Source of the DNA: Haliea sp040221975
GTDB lineage: Bacteria; Pseudomonadota; Gammaproteobacteria; Pseudomonadales; Halieaceae
Length of the DNA stretch: 64,000 nt
Direction of reading: 5' to 3'
Assembly: GCA_040221975.1 (NCBI GenBank)
Contig: JAVJWR010000023.1
Span: forward strand, 124,001 to 188,000
Below are positions 9,412 to 18,208 of the stretch, piece after piece. A program made the translations under genes and the position numbers. Numbering within the stretch: the first letter of the stretch is position 1; each line of letters begins with the position of its first letter. The notes below the pieces were generated by a model. It saw nothing but the letters and a program-made list of their open reading frames with translations, made no database searches and was not told the origin of the DNA.

Positions 9412-9976
9412 CCGGCGGCAGCCCGCTTTCGGTGGCCTTGGCCCAGGCCTGGAATTCCGCGTATTCCGCCGCCAGGGAATCAGGGATTCGCTCATAGGCG
9501 TCGGCGAAGCTGCGCAGATCCGGGTCGCAGATGAACGCCCTGGCTTCGGCGCTGGTGCCACCTTCAATACCGAAATCGGTATACAGCGCGTCGAGGTCCC
9601 GCAGGTTCTCGCAGGCCAGCATCATCTCGTAGCCCGTGACCCCCACCACCACGGCCCAGCCCAGGTAGGGCACTGCCCCGGCCGGCAGTGAGCCGACGTT
9701 GGCCGCAGCACTCTGCATGGTGCGCTGGCGAATGGCCGTGCCGGTAGCCTGTATCCTGGCGCCGACCTCCGCGTTGCGGGCCTGCGCCAGTGCCAACTGT
9801 TGGGCCTGTTCCCGGTGGCTTTCCAGCATTTGGCCATGGACCGTGCTGATGCCCGCCCCCTCCAGCCATCCCGAGAGCGCGGCATTGGTATTGCTCGAAA
9901 TCAGCGTCAGCAGATTGCTGACCAGCAGTACCGGAATGACCATGATCCATGCAATGAGTGTAAAAAACCTGCCCAT
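9392..9976 (-). CDS. Hypothetical membrane-anchored protein
   Basis: A 194-residue protein I cannot assign to a family. Residues 5-27 form a hydrophobic helix (signal anchor or uncleaved signal), residues 45-80 are rich in Ala, Gln, Glu and Arg and may form a coiled coil, residues 100-118 form a second hydrophobic stretch (AVPYLGWAVVVGVTGYEM), and the rest is acidic with two cysteines. Frame and codon use match the neighbours. It overlaps the oxidoreductase gene tail to tail, and the WYL regulator lies upstream on the same strand. Confidence 0.7.
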   Translation of the reverse strand: MGRFFTLIAWIMVIPVLLVSNLLTLISSNTNAALSGWLEGAGISTVHGQMLESHREQAQQLALAQARNAEVGARIQATGTAIRQRTMQSAAANVGSLPAGAVPYLGWAVVVGVTGYEMMLACENLRDLDALYTDFGIEGGTSAEARAFICDPDLRSFADAYERIPDSLAAEYAEFQAWAKATESGLPPAIEPGG

Positions 9977-10007
9977 GACGCTTGCTCCCTAGAGTTGTTG
10001 TTTTCGT

Positions 10008-10901
10008 TCAGCCAAATAGCCAGGGCACCAGTTCGGCGCGGTTTGCCACCACGATTTGCTGCGCCATGGGGTCATCCTGCGCCGCATCGGGGTCGATATG
10101 CAACAACTTGAGTGCATAGGGCACAAGCTTGCCGCGTACTGTCAGTGTCAGTGCCCCATTCCGCATGCCGTAATCGGTTTCCACCACCTGGCGCTGATCT
10201 TCGCGCAGGCGCGGATCTGGGGTGATGCAGATGGTCACCCGGGCATTCCACTCGCTGTCGCCCGCAATGCCGCGCTCGGAGTCGTCGAGAATCTCGGGTA
10301 TGTCGCGAAACCGGCTCAAGACAAAATCACGGTACTCCTGGTTTTTTTCGCACCAGGCGCGCACGTGCCAGCGCAGGCCGGTATAGACCAGGGTATGGGG
10401 GACGATGATACGGCCCTCCCGGTCGGGGTGCTGGATGGATACATAGTCCACCTCCAGCCGCTTTTGCTGCCTGGCGGCCTGCATGATCGGGCGCAGCACC
10501 TCCGGCCTCACATCACGCAGTGGTACGGTCAGCACTTCCACGTTGGCCACATTCAGGGCCAGTGACTCAAACACGTTGGACAGCTCGTTGTTGCGTGCCA
10601 TCAGGTGCAGGTACTCGTCCGCAACGCCCTGGGTGACCTGCGGTGTAAAAGCAGCAGTGGGTGTATAGCCCTTGAGGGATGTGTCGTAGAGCAGATTGCC
10701 GGGACCAATTTGACGGATATAGCGGTTGATGTCCTTGCTGGCCTGCTGCCGGCCGATGCCGAAGGTTTCGCAGAGATGGCGGGTGGTGAGGCGCCCCTCC
10801 CAGAGGACGATGGTCTCGATGAAGCGGTAGCGAACCAGCAGGTCCCAGCGGATGGGCCACTTGCCGTGGTTGGCGGTGATCACGCGGTTGCAGCTCCCCA
10901 T
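10008..10901 (-). CDS. WYL-domain transcriptional regulator, CapW/BrxR-like
   Basis: A 297-residue DNA-binding regulator. The N-terminal winged helix-turn-helix ('RWDLLVRYRFIETIVLWEGR', then FGIGRQQASKDINRY, residues 17-60) is followed by a WYL domain in which the signature reads WHV (LRWHVRAWCEKN) and by a C-terminal extension. Regulators with this N-terminus and WHVRA variant are known from CBASS, BREX and similar defence loci as transcriptional repressors. I start at the ATG at 10901, where the conserved helix begins; an open frame runs further to 11114 but overlaps the divergent gene. It probably controls itself and the facing DUF2868-DUF3482 pair. Confidence 0.85.
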   Translation of the reverse strand: MGSCNRVITANHGKWPIRWDLLVRYRFIETIVLWEGRLTTRHLCETFGIGRQQASKDINRYIRQIGPGNLLYDTSLKGYTPTAAFTPQVTQGVADEYLHLMARNNELSNVFESLALNVANVEVLTVPLRDVRPEVLRPIMQAARQQKRLEVDYVSIQHPDREGRIIVPHTLVYTGLRWHVRAWCEKNQEYRDFVLSRFRDIPEILDDSERGIAGDSEWNARVTICITPDPRLREDQRQVVETDYGMRNGALTLTVRGKLVPYALKLLHIDPDAAQDDPMAQQIVVANRAELVPWLFG

Positions 10902-10961
10902 GCCGACAGAATGCCTGTATCGTACACCGACATGTCGCCCGCGAATATAGAGCAAACCGCA

Positions 10962-12356
10962 ATGACTCAGAGCAGGCCCAACCTGGGGGACCTGTACCGG
11001 TTGGCAGGACAGCTGGAACAGGATCGGGAACAGCCCGTGCCCGTGCTGCGGGAGCGGGATCGGGCTGCGGGGGCCGGCCAGTCCGAGGCTGCGCCGCTGC
11101 CGCGCCTGCTGCACTGGCTGGATACCGTGTCTCCGGCGGTTGAGACCACGGTCATGCAGCCACTGTCAGAGGCGTCGGCGGCACTGCTGGCGCGCCTGTT
11201 GGCGCTACTGGCTGGCTTTGCCGCCATGGCGGGCTTCCTGCTGGGCAGTGAACGCGCCCTGGTGAACGTATTCCTGTTTCTCGCGGTATTTGTCCTGTTG
11301 CAGTTTTTGCTCAGTTTGCTCGCCGCGGTGATGATGTGGCGCACTGTCCGCGGCCATGTGCCCATGGCGCTGCCGCTGCATCCCGGGCGCTGGATCGTGC
11401 AACGCAGCCTGCCGGATCGGCGCACCCTGCGGGAAGCGCAGCCGGTGCTGCGGATGCTGTTCCTGCGCTATGGCCAGGAATTGGGCGCCCTGTTCACCGT
11501 GGGTGCGGCGCTGGCTTTTCTGCTGGTGCCCGCCCTGGGAGAATTCAGCTTTGTCTGGGGCTCCACTTTCAATCCGGGAGCCGGTCTGGTGCAGCGTCTG
11601 GCCGAGACCCTGGCGCTGCCCTGGTCGAGCTGGTTGCCGCTGGCCACCGTGCCGCCCGAGGTGGTGGCCAATAGCCGCTTTCACCCGGCAACGGTAGCCC
11701 TCGACCGCAGCGATATCGAGGGCATGCGTGGTTGGTGGCCCTTCCTGTGGGCTTGCCTGCTGGTATATGCGCTGCTGCCTCGTGTGCTTTTGTGGGGCCT
11801 TTCACGGTTTTTCTTCCGCCGTCTGCTGGTGCGCAGCTTTCTTCATTACCCCGGTGCCGAGCAGGTGCTGGCGCGGATGCAGGCGCCGCTGGTCCGTACT
11901 CGCGCGAGTGCCGCAAGTGCGACCACAACAGCCCCGGATGTGGAGCCGGCCCCTCTGGGAATGGCAGCGGCGGACGCCAGCCTGCTGGTACTGGACTACG
12001 GCGGCGCCCTGGGCCCGGGCGGTCCCGCTGACTTTGAGGAACTGATGGCGGTACCGCCCGCACAGGTCGTACTGGTGGGTGCCGCCGCGCTGCAGGACGA
12101 CCTCGCCCGCCTGGCCGATCTCCCGGTGCAGGCCAGCGAGCGACTGTTGCTGGTAGTTAAGGCCTGGGAGCCACCGCTGGCAGAGCTGCGCGACCTGCTG
12201 GAGCCCCTGGCCAGCGTGCCGCGCTGTACCGTCCTGCTGGCACCGCTGCCGGGCAGGGCCATTCCCCACCGCAAGGTGGAAGACTGGCGCAGCTTCGCGC
12301 GCGCGCTGCCCTTTGCCAGCGTCGATGTACAGTTGCTGAATCGGGTGCAGCACTGA
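10962..12356 (+). CDS. DUF2868 multi-pass membrane protein
   Basis: A 464-residue protein of the DUF2868 family, function unknown. About four hydrophobic segments are visible: near residues 70-92, 95-125, 170-195 and 255-285, followed by a soluble C-terminal domain of about 170 residues. Ribosome sites are weak; I chose the ATG at 10962, but the ATG at 10932 adds ten residues and is nearly as likely. Its TGA shares an A with the ATG of the GTPase gene (TGATG), so the two are translationally coupled. DUF2868 and DUF3482 proteins are regularly encoded side by side, which implies a joint complex at the membrane. Confidence 0.85.
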   Translation: MTQSRPNLGDLYRLAGQLEQDREQPVPVLRERDRAAGAGQSEAAPLPRLLHWLDTVSPAVETTVMQPLSEASAALLARLLALLAGFAAMAGFLLGSERALVNVFLFLAVFVLLQFLLSLLAAVMMWRTVRGHVPMALPLHPGRWIVQRSLPDRRTLREAQPVLRMLFLRYGQELGALFTVGAALAFLLVPALGEFSFVWGSTFNPGAGLVQRLAETLALPWSSWLPLATVPPEVVANSRFHPATVALDRSDIEGMRGWWPFLWACLLVYALLPRVLLWGLSRFFFRRLLVRSFLHYPGAEQVLARMQAPLVRTRASAASATTTAPDVEPAPLGMAAADASLLVLDYGGALGPGGPADFEELMAVPPAQVVLVGAAALQDDLARLADLPVQASERLLLVVKAWEPPLAELRDLLEPLASVPRCTVLLAPLPGRAIPHRKVEDWRSFARALPFASVDVQLLNRVQH

Positions 12357-13831
12357 TGGTCGGGCCGCGAACGGTCGGGCCACGAGAGGCCGGGCCACGA
12401 GTGGCCGCCCCGCTGACGGCAGCCCCGCGGATGGCCGCCCCGACGTTTGCCGTGGTCGGGCGCCCCAACAAGGGCAAGTCCAGCATTGTCGCAACCCTGG
12501 CCCGGGACGACTCGGTGTTCATTGATGCCCGCGCCGGATCCACCCGGGACGCGCGTGAGTTCCCCATGCGCGTGGATCATGAAACCCTGTATGTGCTGGT
12601 GGACACACCGGGAATCCAGCGCGCGCGGGCGGTTCTGGACTGGCTCCAGGCCAACAGCGTCGATGCTTCCTCGCGACCGGCCGCGGTGCGCCAGTTTGTG
12701 GAGGCGCATCGCACAGACCCGCGCTTTCACGATGAATGCGAGCTGTTGCAGCCGATCGTCAATGGCGCCGGCATTATCTATGTCGTGGATGGCTCCGTTC
12801 CTTTCAGCGCAGACTACGAAGCGGAAATGGAAATCCTGCGCTGGACCGGGCGACCCAGTCTGGCGTTGATCAATCCCATCGACAGCGACGATTTCGCCGC
12901 TGAATGGACGGCGGGCCTGGGCCAGTACTTTCGCACCGTGCGCGAATTCGACGCCCAGCGCGCAGAGTTGACCAAGCAGCTGGAACTGCTGGAGCTGTTC
13001 GGGCACCTGGATCCGGACTGGCGTGACTCGCTGACCCGTGCCGTGGCCGTGTTGCGCGAGGAGCGCGCCGTCCAGCACCGCGCCGCCAGCCTGCTGATTG
13101 CGGACCTGATTGTCGAGGCGATTACCTTCGAGACTTCGCAGAAGGTGCCTCGGGGCCTGCCCCATGAGCCGGTACAGGCGTTGTTGTTCAAGCGTTACCA
13201 GCACCATCTGGCAGAGCGCGAGCGGCAGTGTCGGCGCCGGGTGGAGGAGGAGTTCTCCTGGACAAACCTGAACCGCACCGAGGAGGGCCTGGCGCTGGAG
13301 GAGTCGGAACTGTTCAATGTCGAGGACTGGTATCTTTGGGGCCTGGATCGGCGCTCCTTGCTGACGGTTGCGGGTTCGGTGGGGGCGGTGGTGGGCGGCG
13401 GCACCGGACTGGTGATCGACGGTGCTACCGGTGGCCTGCTGGGCGGTCTGGGTACCCTGGTGTCCGGTGCGCTGGGCGCCGCCGGCAGCGGCATTGCGGC
13501 GCTGCGTTACGCCAACGATATCGGCGAGATCAGGGTCCGGGGCATTCCCACCGGCGGCAAGGAGCTGCACTACGGCCCCGCACGCAACCTCAATTTCCCC
13601 TTCGTGGTGCTGGGCCGTGCGCTGTTGCACCACCAGTTGCTGTGCAGCCGTACCCACGCCGACCGCAGCGCCCTGGACCTGCGCGGCCAGCTGCTGGCGG
13701 ACCTGGATGACAGCCTCCGGCGCCAGTTCGGGCGCCTGTTCGCTGACTTGCGCCGGGGCAGGAAGATGACTGAGAGCCGTGAGCAGCTGGCGGCGCTGAT
13801 CGAGCAGCAGTGCCTGCAACGGGACAGCTGA
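12356..13831 (+). CDS. Era/Der-like GTPase with C-terminal DUF3482
   Basis: A 491-residue GTPase. G1 is GRPNKGKSS at residues 35-43, G3 is DTPG at 83-86, and G4 reads NPID (173-176) instead of NKxD, so base specificity may be relaxed. The C-terminal half is DUF3482, with a Gly/Ala-rich, glycine-zipper-like hydrophobic stretch at about 337-385 that could insert in or bridge a membrane. The first 30 residues are six copies of a 15-base repeat encoding a proline-containing pentapeptide; a start at the internal ATG at 12431 would remove five of them. Coupled to the upstream membrane protein. Biological role is unknown. Confidence 0.87.
   Translation: MVGPRTVGPREAGPRVAAPLTAAPRMAAPTFAVVGRPNKGKSSIVATLARDDSVFIDARAGSTRDAREFPMRVDHETLYVLVDTPGIQRARAVLDWLQANSVDASSRPAAVRQFVEAHRTDPRFHDECELLQPIVNGAGIIYVVDGSVPFSADYEAEMEILRWTGRPSLALINPIDSDDFAAEWTAGLGQYFRTVREFDAQRAELTKQLELLELFGHLDPDWRDSLTRAVAVLREERAVQHRAASLLIADLIVEAITFETSQKVPRGLPHEPVQALLFKRYQHHLAERERQCRRRVEEEFSWTNLNRTEEGLALEESELFNVEDWYLWGLDRRSLLTVAGSVGAVVGGGTGLVIDGATGGLLGGLGTLVSGALGAAGSGIAALRYANDIGEIRVRGIPTGGKELHYGPARNLNFPFVVLGRALLHHQLLCSRTHADRSALDLRGQLLADLDDSLRRQFGRLFADLRRGRKMTESREQLAALIEQQCLQRDS
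12359..12448 (+). repeat. Six tandem 15-bp repeats encoding (V/A)(G/A)P-type pentapeptides
   Basis: Six consecutive 15-base units directly follow the GTPase start codon: GTCGGGCCGCGAACG, GTCGGGCCACGAGAG, GCCGGGCCACGAGTG, GCCGCCCCGCTGACG, GCAGCCCCGCGGATG, GCCGCCCCGACGTTT. They encode VGPRT, VGPRE, AGPRV, AAPLT, AAPRM and AAPTF. The first three units are nearly identical; later ones diverge. The unit length is a multiple of three, so gain or loss of units keeps the frame. The last unit runs into the conserved GTPase fold. Confidence 0.85.
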
Positions 13832-13855
13832 AGGCAAAACCGGGAGGACCGTGTC

Positions 13856-14713
13856 ATGAGTACGACTGGAAAGTCACGCAAGGCCCGCCGCTCGCCGGCG
13901 CCCCGGAGCACGGATACTGCTCCCACGCGCAGGACGGCGCTGATTACCGGCGCTTCGGCGGGTATCGGAGAGACCCTGGCCTGGCTGATTGCCGCGGAGG
14001 ATTACGATCTGGTTCTGGTCGCCCGCAGCAGGGACAGGCTGGAGGCACTGGCCCAGGCCCTGCGCGAGAGTCACCCCATTGCCGTCACCGTGCTGCCGCT
14101 GGACATGGCGGCCAGCGGCAGCGCCCGCAAACTGTGGCTGGCGCTGCAGCGGCAGGGGGTGGCGGTGGATGTGTTGGTCAACAACGCGGGTGTGCTGCAA
14201 CACGGCGCGTTCACAGCGATGACGCCCGCGGATCACCAGGCCATGATTCAACTCAATGTCGCCGGATTCACCGACCTGCTGGCCCACTTCGTGCCACCCA
14301 TGGCGGCTCGAGGTAGCGGCAGAGTCCTCAACGTGGCCTCAATCGCCGCTTTCCAACCCGTTCCCAGTCTGGCGACCTACGCCGCCACCAAGGCCTACGT
14401 ACTGTCGCTGTCGGAAGCGCTGGGGGAGGAGCTGCGCGGCAGCGGTGTAACCCTCACCACCCTGTGTCCGGGCATCACCGCGACCGACATGGTTGCCCGA
14501 GCCCAGGCGGGCTCCAGCGCGCTGCAGAATTTGCCGGCGATGCTGATCTCCGATGTGCAGGATGTTGCGGTGGAAGCCTGGCAGGCCTGTCTGAAGGGGC
14601 AGGCCATTGTTGTGCCGGGAACGCTCAATCTCGCCACCACCCTGGCGGCCCGGGCCACGCCCAAGTGGCTGCTGCGGCGCCTCACCGGCCTGCTGGGCCG
14701 CTCCACCCTGTAA
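13856..14713 (+). CDS. Short-chain dehydrogenase/reductase (SDR)
   Basis: A 285-residue classical SDR using NAD(P)H: cofactor motif TGASAGIG at about residues 31-38, NNAG near 110, catalytic serine in 'NVASIAAF' and YAATK as the Tyr-Lys pair near 179-183. A basic, Ser-rich leader of about 25 residues precedes the fold. A GGGAGGACC site upstream supports the ATG. The last codons (RSTL and the stop) lie inside a copy of the repeat unit that continues downstream, so the natural C-terminus may have been trimmed or rewritten by repeat expansion. Substrate unknown. Confidence 0.9.
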   Translation: MSTTGKSRKARRSPAPRSTDTAPTRRTALITGASAGIGETLAWLIAAEDYDLVLVARSRDRLEALAQALRESHPIAVTVLPLDMAASGSARKLWLALQRQGVAVDVLVNNAGVLQHGAFTAMTPADHQAMIQLNVAGFTDLLAHFVPPMAARGSGRVLNVASIAAFQPVPSLATYAATKAYVLSLSEALGEELRGSGVTLTTLCPGITATDMVARAQAGSSALQNLPAMLISDVQDVAVEAWQACLKGQAIVVPGTLNLATTLAARATPKWLLRRLTGLLGRSTL

Positions 14714-14825
14714 CCGCGGCGCCGCTCCACCCTGCAGGAGCCCGCTCCGCCCTGTAGGAGCCCGCTCCGCGGGCGATGTTATCGCCGACAGAGTCGGCTC
14801 CCACAATAGAGTCGGCTCCCACAAC
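14698..14825. repeat. REP-like repeat cluster: 20-bp and 18-bp tandem units
   Basis: Two tandem families fill the gap between convergent genes. A 20-base unit (CCGCTCCRCCCTGYAGGAGC) occurs at 14722-14741 and 14742-14761, with a partial copy from 14762 and a degenerate one at 14698-14716 that includes the SDR stop codon. An 18-base unit (AGAGTCGGCTCCCACAAY) occurs at 14790-14807 and 14808-14825. Bases 14754-14777 form a hairpin (GCCCGC-TCC-GCGGGC core), and the same 24 bases recur inverted at 54461-54484. The pattern resembles the repetitive extragenic palindromes of pseudomonads and relatives. Confidence 0.8.
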
Positions 14826-14829
14826 AGTG

Positions 14830-17800
14830 TCAGCGAATCTCCGACTCCGGGCGGCCCTGCCACCAGAAGGGCTGCAGGGCGCGTTCGCCGGTATGCACCT
14901 CGGTGAGTGACTCCGCCTCGTAGACACGCCCGTTCAGTACGATGTGACTGATACGGTCGGAGTGGCGGATATCCTCCAGCGGGTTCTGATCCAGGATCAC
15001 CAGGTCCGCCAGCTTGCCGGGCTCCAGTGAACCGAGGTCCTGGTCCATGCCCAGGTAGGTGGCCGGATTGATGGTCGCCGCGGCCAGTGCCTGCATCGGG
15101 CTGAAGCCGCCGCGGACGAAGCTCCACATCTCCCAATGAGTGGCCAGGCCCTCGCGCTGACCGTGGCCGCCGGTGTTCACCAGAATGCCTGCGTCCAGCA
15201 ATGCCTTGGCAGCGGCCGCGGCATCGTCGTCCCGGTAATCCGCTTCCGGCGCCATCGGGCGACGTACCGAGCGTGACTGCAACACGGTGGGCGGTACGAA
15301 GTTGGCGAGCAGCGGGTGCTTCCACACTTCCGAGTCCTGGTAGTAGTAGTCCTCCGAGGTCAGACCGCCAAACGTCACCACCAGGGTCGGGGTGTAGCCA
15401 GCCTGACTCTGGCGCCAGTACTGGATGACATCGTCGTACAGGGTCAGTACCGGCACGTTGTGCTCGATGCCGGTGATACCGTCGCCGATCAGGTTCATGT
15501 CCATGTGGTACAGCGCGCCGCCTTCCGCCACCGGCATCAGGCCTTCCTGTCGCGCCGCTTCAATAACCATCTGGCGCTGGTCCCGGCGCGGCTGGTTGTA
15601 GTTCTTCACCGTCACCGCGCCCTGGGCCTTGAGCCGGCGCACGTGGGCGAGGGCATCCTCGAGAGAGTCGACCGGGGACCAGCCGGTGGATTTGGCGCCG
15701 TAGATGATCTCCGCAGTGGAGAAGATACGCGGCCCCAGGATCTTGCCGGCCCGGGCGTACTCCGCCGCCGCAAACACCAGGTTGGCGCTACTGGACGGGT
15801 TGTGCACGGTGGTTACGCCCAGCGCCAGGTGCGCGAGCAGGTTCCAGTTCTGCTGCGGAATGATGTCGTTGCTGCCGTAGGGTCCGTGGGCGTGGATGTC
15901 GACATAGCCCGGCACCAGGGTCTTGCCCGCCATGTCGACGGTGTGGAAGCCATCCGGGATGACGAGGCCGCTGTCGCCCAGCGCGCGGATGCGGTTGTTT
16001 TCCAGCAGCAGGGTACCGTCCTCGATGACGTCGCGGGCCGCGTTCATGGTCACGATACGGGCGTTGACCAGGGCCAGACGGGCGTCCGGCGTGGCGGCGT
16101 CCATGTTCATGGAGAGGTCGATACCCGCGCTGCCGGGTTCGAACTCCTGCGCCATGGCGGCGTCCACAGTGACCGTTTTCAGTTCGGGCCCGGTGCTCCA
16201 GCTCACGGCGCTGCCATCCGCATTCCAGTTCAGGTAGGCGCCACCCACCTCGCTCAGGCGCACGGTGGGGAAGGCCGGCCTGGCTGCGTCCAGTGTCAGC
16301 GGCTTGCCGGTGAGCGCAATGGCGGCCAGGTAAATTTGTTGGCCGTTCTCGAACACTATGTGGCGGCCGTCGGGCGCCAGGCGGATTGCGGTTGCCAGTT
16401 CGGCGCTGGCCACCTCGCGCACATCGTGACCACTGCGGCTCATGGAGATCAGGGCAGTGCTGGCGGTGCTGCTGCCGCGACCACTGGCGCTGTCCGCTCG
16501 CTCCTGGGCATAGAGGCGGCCGTCGGGGCCGAAGTGCGGGTTGCGGCCACGCGCGCTGACAAAGCGCATGTTGCCGCTTTTGCGGTCCAGCAGGTAGAGA
16601 CCGGGCTGTACCGCCCACTCCGGATTGAGCAGGCTGCTGCCGGGCAGCTTGCGCAGGGCGAGGGTGTCGCCATCGGCGGCAATGGCGAGTTCCGTGTACT
16701 GCCCCTTGGGGTGCTCCAGGGCGCGGGACTTGCCGCCGCGGATGCCGACACTGCGCACCTGGGTCAGGCCCCGGTCGCTCCAGCGCAGGAACAGGATCTC
16801 GCGACCGTCCGGGGCCCACACCGGGGCGTAGTCAAAACCGCTGCTGTTGTCGCTGGTCAGGCGCCGGGGGCCACTGTCACCGCGCTTGACGTAGAGCTGG
16901 CCCAGGGATTCGAACACGACCGCACTTCCGTCCGGAGAGGGCTGGGCAAAGCGGACCATGCGGGTGCGAAACTGCTCCGGCGCCACCTCTACGGGGAAGC
17001 GCACGGCGGGGTAGATGTCGCGGCTATCCCTTACACGGAACGGAATTTCCGCTACCTCGCCGGAGGCGACCGCCAGGCGCCATATCTTGCCCTGCGCCCA
17101 GAACACGATGTTGCGGCTGTCCGGGGTCCAGGCCATGTTCGGGTAGAGTCCGTGTACCGCCCAGGTTTCCTGCATGTCCAGGTCCAGGGCATCGAACAGC
17201 ATGCGCTCGGCACCGGAGTCCAGATCCATCACGAACAGGCGCGAACTCGCCCGCACGCGCTTGACGTAGGCCAGCTGCTTGCCGTCGGGGGAGGGGGTGG
17301 CGCGCACGGCGCCGCCGGGGCCGCCTGCCGCGGTGCTGATGTCGCCGCTGGCGAGGTCGACGCGGCGGATCTGGAACAGTTCGGTATTGCTGTCCTGGTG
17401 ATAGATGAACGTATTGCCAGGCGTTGTATTCAGCGAGTAGTACAGGCTCTTGCCGTCCGGGCTGAAGACAGGTTCACCCTGTTCTTTCTGGAAGGTGGGG
17501 CTGGGGCGCGGTACCACCAGCTGGCCACTGTTGTTCTCGCCACCGGCGGCGTGGTAGAGCCAGATCTCCCCGGTGCCCAGGGAGCGCGAGGTGGTGAAGT
17601 GCTTGCGCGCCGCCAGGTATTGCCCGTCCGGGCTCCAGCTCGGGTTGTTGAGCAGGCGGAAAGTCTCGAAGCTGATCTGCCTGAGGTCGCCACTGCTGCG
17701 CTCCAGGATCCAGATATTGTCGCCACCGGTGCGGTCCGAGGTGAAGGCGATACGGCTGCCATCGGGGCTGTAGCGTGGCTGCATGTCCCAGGCGTGGCCG

Positions 17801-18072
17801 GAGGTCAGGGCGCGCGCCTCGCCGCCGGCGATGGGCAGTTCGTAGAGGTCGCCGAGCAGGTCAAAGACCAGGTGGCGGCCGTCGGGGGCGACGTCCAGGC
17901 TCATCCAGGTACCCTCGCTGACCTCGAATTCGGCGCTGATGGGCTCTGCAGAAAAGGCTGGGCGATTGACGTCCCAGCCCGGTACATCGGTATCTGCAGT
18001 CGCCGGCAGGGCAGCCGCAAACAGCGGGCTGCTGCACAGCAGCAACAGACAAGAGCGCAGAGTTGACTTCAT
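14830..18072 (-). CDS. Exported TolB-like beta-propeller/amidohydrolase fusion
   Basis: A 1080-residue exported hydrolase. A signal peptide covers about residues 1-28. Repeated 'SPDG'-type WD40/PD40 blades (WSPDGQYLAARK, YSPDGSRIAFTSD) form TolB-like propellers to about residue 640, followed by a metal-dependent amidohydrolase domain whose HAH metal site is near 726 (VDIHAHGPYG) and whose end (GSLEPGKLADLVIL) is typical of imidazolonepropionase- or dipeptidase-like members. The combination is a known architecture in gammaproteobacteria and Bacteroidetes, with undefined substrate, probably periplasmic peptides or cyclic amides. Divergent from the exported peroxiredoxin. Confidence 0.9.
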   Translation of the reverse strand: MKSTLRSCLLLLCSSPLFAAALPATADTDVPGWDVNRPAFSAEPISAEFEVSEGTWMSLDVAPDGRHLVFDLLGDLYELPIAGGEARALTSGHAWDMQPRYSPDGSRIAFTSDRTGGDNIWILERSSGDLRQISFETFRLLNNPSWSPDGQYLAARKHFTTSRSLGTGEIWLYHAAGGENNSGQLVVPRPSPTFQKEQGEPVFSPDGKSLYYSLNTTPGNTFIYHQDSNTELFQIRRVDLASGDISTAAGGPGGAVRATPSPDGKQLAYVKRVRASSRLFVMDLDSGAERMLFDALDLDMQETWAVHGLYPNMAWTPDSRNIVFWAQGKIWRLAVASGEVAEIPFRVRDSRDIYPAVRFPVEVAPEQFRTRMVRFAQPSPDGSAVVFESLGQLYVKRGDSGPRRLTSDNSSGFDYAPVWAPDGREILFLRWSDRGLTQVRSVGIRGGKSRALEHPKGQYTELAIAADGDTLALRKLPGSSLLNPEWAVQPGLYLLDRKSGNMRFVSARGRNPHFGPDGRLYAQERADSASGRGSSTASTALISMSRSGHDVREVASAELATAIRLAPDGRHIVFENGQQIYLAAIALTGKPLTLDAARPAFPTVRLSEVGGAYLNWNADGSAVSWSTGPELKTVTVDAAMAQEFEPGSAGIDLSMNMDAATPDARLALVNARIVTMNAARDVIEDGTLLLENNRIRALGDSGLVIPDGFHTVDMAGKTLVPGYVDIHAHGPYGSNDIIPQQNWNLLAHLALGVTTVHNPSSSANLVFAAAEYARAGKILGPRIFSTAEIIYGAKSTGWSPVDSLEDALAHVRRLKAQGAVTVKNYNQPRRDQRQMVIEAARQEGLMPVAEGGALYHMDMNLIGDGITGIEHNVPVLTLYDDVIQYWRQSQAGYTPTLVVTFGGLTSEDYYYQDSEVWKHPLLANFVPPTVLQSRSVRRPMAPEADYRDDDAAAAAKALLDAGILVNTGGHGQREGLATHWEMWSFVRGGFSPMQALAAATINPATYLGMDQDLGSLEPGKLADLVILDQNPLEDIRHSDRISHIVLNGRVYEAESLTEVHTGERALQPFWWQGRPESEIR

Positions 18073-18208
18073 AGTGGCATCCTTCGGTTACACTGCTGAG
18101 GTATTGCGCAGCTGCGCGGGCGGAGAGTGATCCAGTCAGTGAAAGTGGCGTACCTTACTATGACTTCATCCGGTATTGAACCGGATCCCAACTTGCCCCG
18201 GAGAGCCC

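Noticed and set aside
12431..13831. Shorter GTPase start at 12431 as the primary call
   Set aside because: Kept as alternative only: the TGATG coupling to the upstream gene supports 12356, though the repeat leader makes the shorter form possible.
11996..13837. 613-codon open frame opposite the GTPase
   Set aside because: Crosses the DUF2868/GTPase junction and has no recognisable domain.
15316..18066. 916-codon open frame opposite the amidohydrolase gene
   Set aside because: Antisense shadow in a high-GC gene. The minus-strand protein has a signal peptide, repeated blades and metal motifs, while this product has none.
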